Part shown: piece by piece, positions 10,561 through 21,657 of the stretch
Position numbering within the stretch: the stretch's first letter is position 1
How the letters are laid out: each line of letters begins with the position of its first letter
Source: Ligula intestinalis
Taxonomy: Eukaryota; Platyhelminthes; Cestoda; Diphyllobothriidea; Diphyllobothriidae
DNA: 64,000 nt
Direction of reading: 5' to 3'
Assembly (NCBI GenBank): GCA_036362985.1
Contig: JAYGXS010000005.1
Coordinates: 6,005,987 to 6,069,986, forward strand
Notes under the pieces: generated by a model
Seen by the model: the letters and a program-made list of their open reading frames with translations, nothing else
The model's database searches: none
Told to the model about the DNA's origin: nothing
Made by a program: the position numbers and the translations under genes

Positions 10561-13166
10561 ACTGACAGTACTGACACCAACATTTCGAGATGGGCGAGCA
10601 TTCAACAAGAAACGAGGATGGGCTATGCCATGTGCTTTCTTTCAGAAAATAAGAGGTGGTGTAAAATCAGAATTTTATAGCATATCGACATTGATTCTAC
10701 ACATAGCTGCTGAGATCAAATGAGTACATAGTAAGCAAATGATAATATGACTTTGTGTGAAATTAAAATAACAGCACAGGCTAGTATTGCTTTAATATTT
10801 ACAAGCGCTAGCTATAGGCTTTAAGTGGGTGCACATTTCAGTACCTGTCAAAGTGCATTTGATTTGCTCTGCACATAGCAACGTACATTAGATGTCGGCA
10901 GTATTGAGAACAATCCCTGCCTCTTGCTAGCCTTCTAATCTCCACCATGCTTATCGCAACCAAGTTTGTAAAGGTTGCGGATTTTAACAGACTACCCCAT
11001 TGCTGTCATTATATTTGGTCTAGAAAGCCGCAGTTGAAGTGCTCTTCTTCTGTCTAATTAAGCATGTCGGACTGCGCACGGGGTGATACGATAAAGATAT
11101 ATGAAAGTTTTGTTGCCAACCTTACAGTAAAAGTCAGCTCATTGGCCAGGCTTCTTGCTACTCTAGCCACCTGCTGGTTTCGAAAAAAGGATTGGTCATC
11201 CGTGAATGCTGCCTACGAAAAAGAATCAGACGTCCGGCGAATAAGCGGTCGTTAAGTACATAATGAGTACCATCAAGGCACGAACGGTTGTGACCTGGTA
11301 CCTCAGCGGCTTCAGAAAATTGCAAACATCGTGCCAAAGATGACTCTGAAAAGTAGTCAAGTAGGTTCTCTTACTACCACCGCCGTTCTATTTGTGATTA
11401 GGTTATAACGAAACAATTCGCCAGGCGAGTTAGCGTGTAAACAAAAATCTTCACGATCGCTTAGGAACAGTCGCATCGACAATTTTGAAGGCGCCGCATA
11501 ATGATGGAGGTCGGTTAGATCAAGCATGACGAAGAGGCTCCATCAAACGCCAGTCCACCAGCTTCCTTTCATTATTTCGACCATAAAAGTCACTGATATC
11601 CTGTTGTATAACGTCTCAGTTCTCCTCCGCGGCAAAAGGCTGACCCTGCATTTACCGAAGTCTCATTTCTACACACCAGTCGGGATGGACAAATCCAGTA
11701 TCGCAGATTCCTGTTAGGAGCAGCCAACGAGCGGGTAGGCAACAGTCAACGCTCACAGTCGGTTATCGATCCGCCTATAAGCGGCGAACGCAAACTGAAA
11801 ATCAATCAATAAGTCTAAATGCAAGGCTTTGGCCAGGCTAAGACTCTGATAATCCAGCCGTTGAGTCACAAGCCAATTGTGTCGCTACCCACGCCAGACT
11901 AGTATTTGATTGGTCCGATGGACATAGCTTTACACCCACTGGTGACCTTAAGTATGCTGCACCAATTACGCTAAAAGACTTAGGCGTTTGCGCGCTTCTT
12001 GTCATGTTCTTCCTTGGGGACTCAGACAAGGCATAATAAGGCTGAAACATCTCGGCTCTAAATACATTTGCAATAATTAAAACCAGCCGAATCGGCCGGA
12101 AGGCTTGAAACGTGACTATGCTCTAAGCGCAGTAAATTTGTCTCACTTATATATTTTAGCCTAGTGTTCACATTAATCTGTGCCGGCATCTTCGGTGGTA
12201 CAATACACGATCCGTAAGAAATAGACTGGAATAAAGAGCTTCGAAAGCCTTTTCGCCGCAGACTTTCACCACCGAGAGGAACGTAGGTGGTGCATAGTCG
12301 CTGTATTGCGTTTGTTTGAACATCCTGTTCGCGGTGTCATTGTTTTCTTACATGACGTGCCACCATTGAATTCATATGCCCAATTTATATGAAGTGCAGT
12401 TCTTGCAGGAAAAAATATCCGATAATCCAGTAGCCATGTTTAAACAATATATTTACCCTCCGTACTGCTGTTCGTCACCGTTCTGTGAGCACAATAGCCA
12501 AATCCACTGCAAATGCACCTGTGGCTGGGAGTGGTCTGAATAAGCTCGGTTTCGACAAGCAGGAAGAAGGCAAATAGGAGGCAGGGACAGGATCGACGCA
12601 TTTCGTCATTACTGTATTGTGTACTTATTTGACCCCGCGGCGATTATGTTTACAGTTCAAAACGCAGTCTGTTTTGTAAATATGTTCAAAGCCGAGATGT
12701 AACCACCTAATTACGCCTTGTGTGAGTCCCCTAGGACAAACACACTGAGAAGGGATGCTAGAGCAGAAGTCTCTTTGTGTACCTAGTACAACATCTCTAA
12801 GGTAAACAACACGTATACAGTCATGTCCATTGGGTCAATCAGAAAATTTCTTGGAGCGAGTAGTGACACAATTGGTTTATGACTCAGTCGCTGGCTTCTC
12901 AGAGTCTTGGCCTGGTCACATCTTTAAATTTTAAATCATTGATTAGTTGCCCATCAGCTGCGTTCGCCTCAGGTGGATCGATAGCCTACCGTGAGCGTGG
13001 CTCACTGCCTGCCTGCATGGTTGCGGGTTGACATCAGCTTTGCCGCCGGGTGATTCGCTTAGGGTGACAAATAACAGCCTGGATAAGCATGGAGAAAATG
13101 AGAAGGTCAGCACGAAAAAAGAGATTGTTCTGGAAACTGCCATCACTTTGTATGCACTGCTATGTA
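10561..13166. other. No gene recognised
   Basis: Short frames only (for example 11,064-11,255, 11,526-11,717), none with a known motif. No terminal inverted repeats or tRNA-like boxes detected by eye. Confidence 0.45.
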
Positions 13167-14158
13167 CAGTAGTCATCAAAGATCTCAAAACATGTCGAAA
13201 TGTGCGAAAGATTGATACTCTCGCGCGGTAGTCAGCATTGTCTCAATTTGCGATACTGATTATCCTGTAGTCTACGCTGATGTCATTTCAGTCGAAATAG
13301 GATGCCAGCATTTTAATGACCTTCGTTCTGACCACTAGCGAAACGTATCGACTGTAAAAACTTGCTACTTAAGTAGTTTGCTTTTTTATCATTTACTTTG
13401 ACCGCCTTTATAAATTTAAATATATTTTTTGGAAAGCATGCACGAAAAATCATGTTCTGTACTTGTTTGATAGAAAAATACGCCTTCTTCAAATTCTATA
13501 CTCAAAGAAAGAGTAGCTTTTGTTTTTAAAATAGTTGCTTATTATGAGCTTTTTAAAAATTGAGAGGTGTTTATTCATAATATATCGAATCCGTAAAGTT
13601 AATAATGCTGCCTATACTGCATAAAGTATGCTCCACATCTACTTCAATACTGTATGACAACTATACAAATTCTTTCTCAAACTGTAGGCAAAAACGTACT
13701 TTTTCTTTAACATGATGTACACAGTGCGCAGTGCTTAAACCGTGGATTCGAGTGAAGCAGTCACTAGATTAGAAAATTATTTGGGAATTGATTAGCCACT
13801 TTAAAACCAAAAGCTTCCCTTCTTTGGAAATAAATTTAAAGAAGGCAACATTTTCTTTCAAAAAAGTGCAAGAAATAATTTTTCCGTGCATGTTTTCCAT
13901 AAAATATATTTGAATTTATCAAGGTTATCAAAATCAATGATTAAAAGGCATACTACTTGAGTAAGTTTTTAAAATAAGATGTGTTTTGATAGTGATCAAA
14001 ACGAAGCTCGTTAAAAAGCCGGCAGCCTATTGTGACTGAAATGACTGCAGAATATAATACACGATAATCAGTATCACAACTTAAGACAATGCTTATTAGT
14101 GAAAGAGTATCCAAATTTCGCATGTGTCGGCATTTTGTGTGATCTTCGGCGATTACTG
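13167..14158. mobile_element. Foldback-like DNA transposon with long inverted repeats
   Basis: Bounded by CAGTAGTCATC at the left and the complement of CAGTAATCGCCGAAGATCAC at the right, each flanked by TA (13,165-66 and 14,159-60). The arms are inverted copies for several hundred bp: GATACTGATTATC, GTCATTTCAGTC, GAGCTTCGTT/GACCTTCGTT and AATATATTTTNTGGAAA occur in mirrored positions. The inner part (ATAATGCTGCCTATA) is also shared with the other copies. No transposase frame is present, so it is non-autonomous. CAGT ends and a TA duplication suggest the Tc1/mariner-pogo superfamily. Confidence 0.8.
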
Positions 14159-15199
14159 TACATGACATGATCTATGCATATTGTCATTTGCTATATTGTG
14201 TACTAATTTGACCTCGTAGCGAACATGTTTGCAATAAAAAAAACGCAATATTGACCTGAAATGCAATTTTGATACATACCAAGTACACGGTTTGTCCTAC
14301 ACTCGACTGCTGCTGGTGCTCATGTGTCTCGATAGGCCGATGAAAATTTTGGCTGTTGGAAGTCTGAGTTGTTACAACTTCTAACTGAGATAAGAAGCTA
14401 CCTTTTGCTTGTTCAATGTTCTTGAGACAGCTGCCGAGACAGCCCCCGATCGACGCGGCGAATCACACATATCTTTAGCGTTATTTTTGCTGACAGCGAA
14501 TTTAACGAAATCAGCGTACGAAAACGGTACAAAACGGCCAGTATCTCTTTCAAATTAACTACCTTTGAACGAATTGAGCAGTCCACATTGCAAGTAACTT
14601 GAAGTAGCTGTAGACACTATCATCCGGTACAGAGATATCCTGCCCGTTGTGCTGGTTGGTAACCCAGCGTCCGAATCCCGACACAAGGCACGCAACACTG
14701 CATGCGACCCTCCAGAAGTCCAGCAAAGGGCATACTTTAACAACATTTGCTAAAAAATACAGTCATCTTGCCGCACCTTCCAGCCAAGAACAGAGGCACA
14801 GTTTAAGTCCACCATGTGTCTCGCTTTTCTTCATTGTAACTTTTTTTGTCCACATCAAATATTATCGTTTCCCTCGCCTGTCCAATTTAAACCGATTGGA
14901 AATCTTCCAAAACAAGCGTATAACCATCAAGTAGACGTATTTCAAAGAAACCTTAATCCGTAATATAGCTCCGCTCTTAACTTACATCTAACAGTCCTAC
15001 GAATATGTGAGCGTACACAATTGCTACAAGTCCTGTTCCTACACAGGCATAAGCTCCAACACCGCAGTTCAACACCAAAGCACTATCGAAATTCACCTTG
15101 TAATGCAGTCTACGGTCCATTTCTGTAGCTCCAGTGTCATGTAGGGCTTCTGATCTGATTGTGTTAAATTCTCAATACGAGCGAGCATGCAAGTCCCAC
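14159..15199. other. No gene recognised
   Basis: Small frames at 14,555-14,746 and 14,647-14,934 overlap on opposite strands and have no recognised motif. Confidence 0.45.
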
Positions 15200-15204
15200 G
15201 AAGT

Positions 15205-15280
15205 AATTGAGAAGAGGATTCAATCGCTGGGGCAGTACACTTATTTGCCGGACGTTTTGAGATCCGTCGACCGGTGCTTG
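15205..15280 (-). mobile_element. PLE 3' terminus, truncated inside the hammerhead
   Basis: On the minus strand: CGGTCGACGGATCTCAAAACGTCC, where the stem II remnant leads into AAAACGTC. It is followed by GGCAAATAAGTGTACTG, CCCCAGCGATTGAATC and CTCTTCTC. The copy begins within stem II and directly abuts the plus-strand PLE body at 15,281, so the two 3' ends face outward. Confidence 0.7.
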
Positions 15281-15289
15281 CGCAATCGA

Positions 15290-15880
15290 TAAGGTTAGCA
15301 AATCGTACCGACCCCAAACTTTGGCGAGCGATTCCATACGTCAAAAACGTATTGGAGGTTGTTGGATGCCGTTTTGCACCACTTGGAGTCGAAATCGCAC
15401 ACAAGTCGGAGGCAACCATAACGTGTCAGATAATGAAACTAAAGACCCACTGCCACGGTAGGAAACATCTGATGCAGTTGCGGTCAAATCAACTATGTCA
15501 GAGAAACTGGCAGACTTCTCAAGACGCGAATTGCCGAACACGCCGCAGCAGTGCAGCAAAATGATGACAAATCTCAAGTTGCGGCTCATTTGACGAGAAA
15601 AGGCCACACGTTCAAACTTGGTGAGGCCGAAATTACAGCAAGACGTGACAATCGGGTGAGCCGAGAACTACTCGAGTCATGGTTTACGGGTCCCCAATCC
15701 ATTGACAAGTGCAACGATTTGCTTAACTCATATTCAATGCTAAGATTCAATTTGGCCAAAGCAAGTCGTCACTTGAGGAACAGGCAGGCCACCGCCTCAT
15801 CTTACATCAACACCGGAGAACCAGATGGCCAAACAATCATCACGCCCGAGCCCACCACCCGTGATGAAAGTTGAACAAGT
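15290..15880 (+). pseudogene. PLE linker and GIY-YIG endonuclease remnant
   Basis: First frame: DPKLWRAIPYVKNVLEVVG and APLGVEIAHKSEATI, the PLE linker ahead of the endonuclease. After at least two frameshifts, reading through CGRSNQLCQ/NYVRETGRLLKTR-like codons around 15,480-15,530, a second open segment follows. It has SQVAAHLTRKGHTFKLGEA and RELLESWFTGPQSIDKCND, the C-terminal half of the GIY-YIG domain with the catalytic-type Glu in ELLESW. The N-terminal GIY/YIG strands survive only as frameshifted pieces. The enzyme would nick target DNA for retroelement insertion; this copy is dead. Confidence 0.85.
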
Positions 15881-16018
15881 CAGAGCCTGCGTGTTGTCCA
15901 ACAAACTACCCACGCGCAAGAAGGCAATTAACGTTAATTTTCGCTGTATGTTTGCAGTAATGACTGTATACTATAAAAACTGTGAAATTTTGTGCATGCC
16001 TTACCCAGTATTTTTACT

Positions 16019-16074
16019 GTTTACGTCTCCGATGATGAATCCGTCACGGATGTCTACACGTCAGGCGAATAAAC
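16019..16074 (+). ncRNA. Decayed hammerhead with preserved stems
   Basis: CCGATGA (16,029-35) instead of CTGATGA, so U4 is C. Stem II is ATCCG/CGGAT with loop TCA, and the GAAAC box is replaced by TCTACAC before GTC at 16,060-62. Stem I is well preserved: CGTCT (16,024-28) with AGGCG (16,063-67), then GTTTA (16,019-23) with TAAAC (16,070-74) across a two-base AA bulge. The fold remains although catalysis should be lost. Confidence 0.65.
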
Positions 16075-16115
16075 ACATTGTCCCAGCGATCGAATCTTAT
16101 TCCTCTCCTAAATTG

Positions 16116-19100
16116 GTCGTTTGGTATTCAACGCACCAATTATAGGACCACTGTACAGCCACCGTCAAGGCTACACTGCAACATATTGAAGGAGCGCCAT
16201 CTTCAGACTGAAACTTGAATATAGACTGACCCTTGAACGAAACCCATACAGTTGACACAAAACCACAGCTTAATTGTACGCTGACGTCTGCAACCTAATC
16301 GTCAGGTACTATGCCTGGTGCACGATGTCCGCTTCCAAACGATCCTCTTCCCACCCGCCCAAAATATGTTTATGTAAGAAGGCTGCTTAAGCCGTATGCA
16401 TTTTTATCCTTTGTATTTGATGTCCCAATATATTCAAATAAAACTCATAGTTGACCCTTGATAAAATATTATTTCTTGTTCTTATTTGGCAGCAAAATAC
16501 GCCTTCTGGAAATGGTTTACTTAAAGATAGGGCATATTGTGGGTTTGATAGAGGAACCTAAACATTCGTTAATTCTCTAGCATAGAGTAGACGTCAGACG
16601 TCAAACCCCAATAATTTTGTAAAACAAGGAAGCTAATAGCAATTTATCAGTATTTGAACTTCCTTGTTTCATTTAGTTAATTATTCTGATTTATTTAGTC
16701 CATTATGTTGATTTAGTTTTCAATTATCATACGCTTTGTTTTTAAATAAGCTTTAATAATTACCGTATATACACTGTCCTGACTTTTGATGATATATTTC
16801 TTTTATTTTCTCTTCTGCTCTTTTATATTGTCCCACGTGTATAACTCCTATTCCGGTTTGTCCCGTATCACAAAATAGTAGATTGACCATTGATTTCAAT
16901 CGAGTTTAGGGATTGTATCTGGAGACGAATACGAAATTTCCGTGAAATAGATGTGCAAGTGTCTACCTCACTCTGAGCCCTTACCGGTTTAAACGGCCAT
17001 ATGACAAAGAAAAGACAACCGAATGGACTCGGACGTTAGCCGCTTATTTTTCAAATGCAGGCCAGGACATAGCCTACATTATTGTTAAGTAACAGTAGAC
17101 TTTGCGCCGGTACTACTGCACTATCTACCCTCACTCACCTTCAGGACTTGTCATGACAGACTCAAGGAAACTAAGGCTGGTACTGCTTATACTACTTCTG
17201 CTGCTACAACTAAGACTACTTGTAATAAGTAGGAGGGAAGGCACGATTTCTGAAGTCAGTATTTGTCAGAGGTGTCGCTGGAGCTCATATCACTCCGATC
17301 TCACAAAGGAGGGTTAATCTGGGTTAATGCTCTTCCAAGTAAATATAAGTTTGAGACTCGGAGCTTGCTTTATTTTCCGTCCCTTAGCTCTGTCCACCAA
17401 CGATTTTGCCCTATTATACTAACTTTGGGCTAGAATACTGCTGCTATAGGTAATATGCCCCCACTAAGAGTGGTAATTCTAGTAATCAGACTTAATAAGA
17501 ACAGTGGTGAAACGTGCGATTGGGTTTGAAAACTAAATGCTGTCGACACCCTGTCTGGGCGTGATGGGTCTGAAAATTGCATGGTCTTAAAATCTCTTAT
17601 AAGCAAAAAATTATAAAACTGTAATTATTACATCCATCAACCGTAAAATTAAATAACGACGTAAGTTCCTACCCAATGACTACAAGAAAGATGCTTTGAA
17701 TATTTGGACCGAAATTAATTAGCTTCTACGTAATAACTGCACAGTATCTACGAGGTGTCAAGAGACAGTTAGAAATGTTAAACTGAAAGCATAGATAATT
17801 GTCCAAAATCTTGACATGGGTGTTTTAGCGATCTTGGGATGCTGCCTGACACAGGTACGACTAAACATCGTTGTTCACTGTAACGCATGAAACTACTAAT
17901 ATTGATGTAGTTTATTCTAAAGTTTATTTTAATTATTCGCCTTCTTGGTTATTATTAGCTTTTATTTGCTTTAGTTTACTTAAAAATAGGTTAATTTTAG
18001 TGTAGTTTAGTTTTACTTGTTTGAATTTAGTTCAGTTTAATTGGATTTTAGTGCAGCTTTTTGTTCTTCGTGTTATAGTAAAGTACGACATTTCTTACTA
18101 GTAACGTCCGCTTATGTTGTAGCTCTGTTTTTTAACCTGACTAGTACACTTAAGAAGGTAAAGGAGCGGTTTTGATGGGCAACGGCTCTATTTAAAACCA
18201 CGTGAACACCACAAGGCTTGCATGGTCCTTCAGCTCATCCACTTGGGCATATTTATATGGCTTCGGTCGTTCCATAATATTCCTGGCCTCTGGGTATTCT
18301 GGAACCTTCGCACTTGCAGCCACTGTCCACGCTGTGTGGGCGGTCGTTTCGGTTGCTCGACGCTCGGCATGTGCGGCTACCATGCAGGCATGACCCGGCG
18401 TGGGCAGCTTGACTGGTAGCATGACTCAGCTGGCCAGTTCATTCCGCCTACTGTCGTGAGTGTATCGGGGTTTCCGCCCCCGTACCAGCCCATATTTTGT
18501 TTCTTTTTCCGGCAAGTGGTCCCATGCTGAAATTTTGCATTGTTTATCTTCTTAAAAAGTACTGCAGTAAATTAGAGTAGAGCATTCATAATAAAGTTGA
18601 ACGGACTCAGTTGAAAGTCAGACAGATTCTAGTAAGCTTTATTTTGCAAGATTTGCCTCATGATAGCGAATTGCTTTTCGAACAAATTAAAACGGGTAGA
18701 ATTGAATCTGGAGTTTACACGCCAGACAACGCAAAACGAACATACTGTCTGCCTGTTGTCAACTTGTGAGTATTACGCTTGTAAACTTTGATTCATTTCA
18801 TTTCGGTCTGTGCCTATAGACCTCGAGCATAGCAATATAGATCAGTTTTAAAAATTACTTACTAATGCAACGAAAATTTGCAATGTATTTACAATATGCG
18901 CAATTGCTTGCAAACTAGAAAGCATGCAGGGGACGTTTTTAGCCAGTACCCTTTTTCGTCAGTTTGGGAAATAATTCAGTAAAATTATTCTACATGCTTG
19001 CCACATGGCCTATCATGCGCCGATACCAGCGTCTCAGAGCAGAGGTATTTACTTTTTTATTGTCGAGCGTTTTCGAAAAAATGTAGCCATGTACAGTACC

Positions 19101-19209
19101 TGACGTACTTCTCGCCATTTAAACAGGAACATAAGCTTCTCGTCCGACGCCCTTTTCCCTACAACTAGGGACTATTTGAAAAATTGGCAGATATAACAGG
19201 CGAGTCCAA
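16116..19209. other. No gene recognised
   Basis: At 16,460-16,540 a short piece (TTATTTCTTGTTC, CAAAATACGCCTTC) resembles the inner arm of the foldback family. A GC-richer patch at 18,190-18,480 has overlapping short frames on both strands with no recognised domain. Confidence 0.45.
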
Positions 19210-19290
19210 CGTTGTTAAGGAATAATGAGACAAGATAACCGGGACAAAATACACTATTCCTCCCCCTTGACGTTTCAAATTTCAGCTTGA
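19210..19290 (-). mobile_element. PLE 3' terminus with collapsed hammerhead
   Basis: On the minus strand: CTGAAATTTGAAACGTCAAG (from about 19,287) keeps CTGA and GAAACGTC but stem II is deleted. It is followed by AATAGTGTATTTTGTCCCGG and TTATCTTGTCTCATTATTCC. The final box aligns with the TTGTCCCAG/GATC/TCTT ends of other PLEs in the window. Confidence 0.6.
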
Positions 19291-21129
19291 CCCAATCGTA
19301 AGAAACAGCAGCAGATAAGGGATAGTTCGTGCATACGGGGTTGCAGTAATTTTAGGGTGTAGTCGCTAGTTAAACACCTACCTCTATTGCTCTGTGATGT
19401 GCTGATGGCTTGGTGGCCGAAATGTGGATAGTTATGTGTTGAAATGTCACCAGTCGTGTCGAAAGCTGGCGTGATGATCTGGCTCACCAGCATTTGCCTT
19501 GGAAAGTATATTCTTTTCAAGTACTTTTCGGGCCCCTTATAGTCACTTGAAAAATAATATTTTGTAGTTTTTACAAACACAATTTAGATACAATATCATG
19601 TTATTAAAGAAGCTGCATCAGAACAGTATAAACCTATCTTGCAGTTGAAATGCGAGTACGATCGAGTATGAATACACTTAGATAGCATGCCATGGATACG
19701 GATACAAGTGGCAATTAAGATTCCGGTAATGTTTTAAGCTGATGTAGGCGTGATCGCTGATACAAGTAGTTTATCCGTCTGAGGTTTAAAATTCACAATC
19801 AGGGTGAGGAGCAACCAATCGATAAACGACAGCAGCTAAAACGGACGAAATCAAAAGGTTGTCAGTACATAGGTGAAGGTTATACTTACATCAGGGGTAA
19901 TAGCACATGACATATACAGCTAAAGCAAACTCCGTATAACCTCAACATCTCGCACGACGGTCACTTTTAAATCCCTATCTCCCACTGGCTGTGAAGACTC
20001 TACGAATTTTAAAATGTTTTTAATGTATGGAAAAGGTTTTAAGCGACAGAATATCATGATATATATTCATAGGATTTTCGAGGACGCAGTGTAAGTAATT
20101 GTAATCTATTTGCAGAAGTGTTTATTACGAAATTCAATGAATGCACAAGTCTTTAAATATGCACAAACAGTAGATTAATTATTTCGGTTGACGGTTATAT
20201 TAATATTAATTGGCGTTTAATTCAGTGGTTTCAAATTTTTTCCCGAATTTGAGTCCTTGTTCAAAATTTGTTCTTTTCAAGCAAAGTAATAGTAACAATT
20301 ATATTTTCTTTAAGTTTTAAAGTTTCTTGAAGTTTACCTCATTAATTTTATTTTTTTCTTCTATATTCTAAGGCCAATTTTTGAGTAATTTTCAACCTAC
20401 CGTAAGTCGCCACATATTTCATCAGTCTTGCAATGCTGAACACGATCTGCCACGCCGCAAAAAAACTAAAATGCCTTAGTATTAAGCTGGGAGGGTGATG
20501 CATAAATCCGCAGTTAGGGTTGCACTTCGTACTGACACATTTTTACTTTAACCACATCTGACTCTTATTCTTTTCTTATGGGCTTGAAAACTCATAACGC
20601 GTTTACCTGCATCCAAGACTGAATGTCATCTTGCAGGTTTTACACTGTGTTAGAACGTAAGAGTTCCGCGTTTAAGTTATATCAGTTCACCTTTTTGAAG
20701 CAGCCAGTACCTGGACTTATGGAGGCTCTTTTAAACGTCGCATCTTTGCCAAATAAAATGGTCGTTCCTCTGTATGCTCCTCCTGCGATTTCATCAAATC
20801 CAAAAGCATCTGGACCAAAACTTCGTGAGACAGACGTGTTTGGGCCACTACCCTTCCTGGAAAACAGTCGATGGACGTACATGTTTTCTCAATATTGATG
20901 GCCGCAGCAGGTTTCAAGTGGCAATAATGAATAAGCGCTTGACTCAGACGTTGGCTTTTAATGACAGCCGTCCCCTTCTTTCAGCACCCATGATAATGTA
21001 AATTTGCGTATCAAGAACCAGATTATGCTGTAGTTGTTTCCATCATAAATTGTCAGTTAAGAGCAGATGGTTTAAGTTTTGCAGAGATTTCAGACTTAAG
21101 TCATCCCATGCGCACGTTAACTGGAAATA
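19291..21129. other. No gene recognised
   Basis: A minus-strand open frame at 19,275-19,580 overlaps the PLE 3' end and may be its upstream part, but shows no recognisable GIY-YIG motif. Frames at 20,620-21,000 overlap on both strands and are unsupported. Confidence 0.4.
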
Positions 21130-21657
21130 CAGTAGTCGCCGGTTATTAAGCCCATGGTTAATAGGCCCAGCCGCGTATTCAACCTAAATCAGCTTGGGAC
21201 GGAATTGTACATAGCAAAATCCGCCGGCTAATAAGCCCAGTCGCCGGCTACAAAGCCCAGTTTGCCAACAGGTTAGGGTGAGATTCTCATGTCTCTGCGT
21301 GCGCAAAGCGGTCTACAGGCATCAGATTTCACAAACATCGACGATTTCTGGTGCCTGGAGAAGTGCATAAGAGAGCACTTGCGAGTGACGTTTCCTCCAA
21401 AACAAATGACACTAGACCGCTTTTTTTAAAGTGTCGCAAATCATTTTTCTCCTTTTTTTATTAAGCAAAATACAGAAAAACAGCAATTGTTTCTTGTACA
21501 TAGCCAAGCTTTAAACATGATGCAGCACGTTTTTAATGTATAGTGCCTATCCTGCGTTTGCTAATAAAGATCTAGGACTCTATGGTTATTGCGTCCGCCG
21601 CTTATTAAGCCTAATTCGGTCTAGGCCCGAGGTGGGCTTAATAGCCGGCGACTACTG
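21130..21657. mobile_element. pogo/Tigger-like MITE
   Basis: Terminal inverted repeats CAGTAGTCGCCGGTTATTAA (left) and CAGTAGTCGCCGGCTATTAA (right, complement) match in 24 of the first 25 positions. Each end is flanked by TA (21,128-29 and 21,658-59). Subterminal repeats of CGCCGGCTAATAAGCCCAG lie inside the left end (21,225-21,265). At 528 bp there is room for no transposase. CAGT termini and a TA target fit pogo/Tigger elements. Confidence 0.85.

Larger units (their letters stand above)
15281..16115 (+). mobile_element. PLE fragment: linker, GIY-YIG, tail, hammerhead, 3' box
   Basis: Order on the plus strand is the coding remnant (15,290-15,875), a 3' untranslated stretch, a decayed hammerhead (16,019-16,074) and the terminal box TTGTCCCAGCGATCGAATC then TTATTCCTC ending near 16,115. 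The 5' end is truncated at the linker, where it abuts an inverted 3' terminus. Confidence 0.8.

Noticed and set aside
18192..18422. Overlapping GC-rich open frames as a gene
   Set aside because: Frames on both strands, no domain, no start or splice evidence.
19395..19450. CTGATGGCTTGGTGGCCGAAA as a hammerhead
   Set aside because: A9 missing and no GTC box; kept out despite the GGCC-like hairpin.
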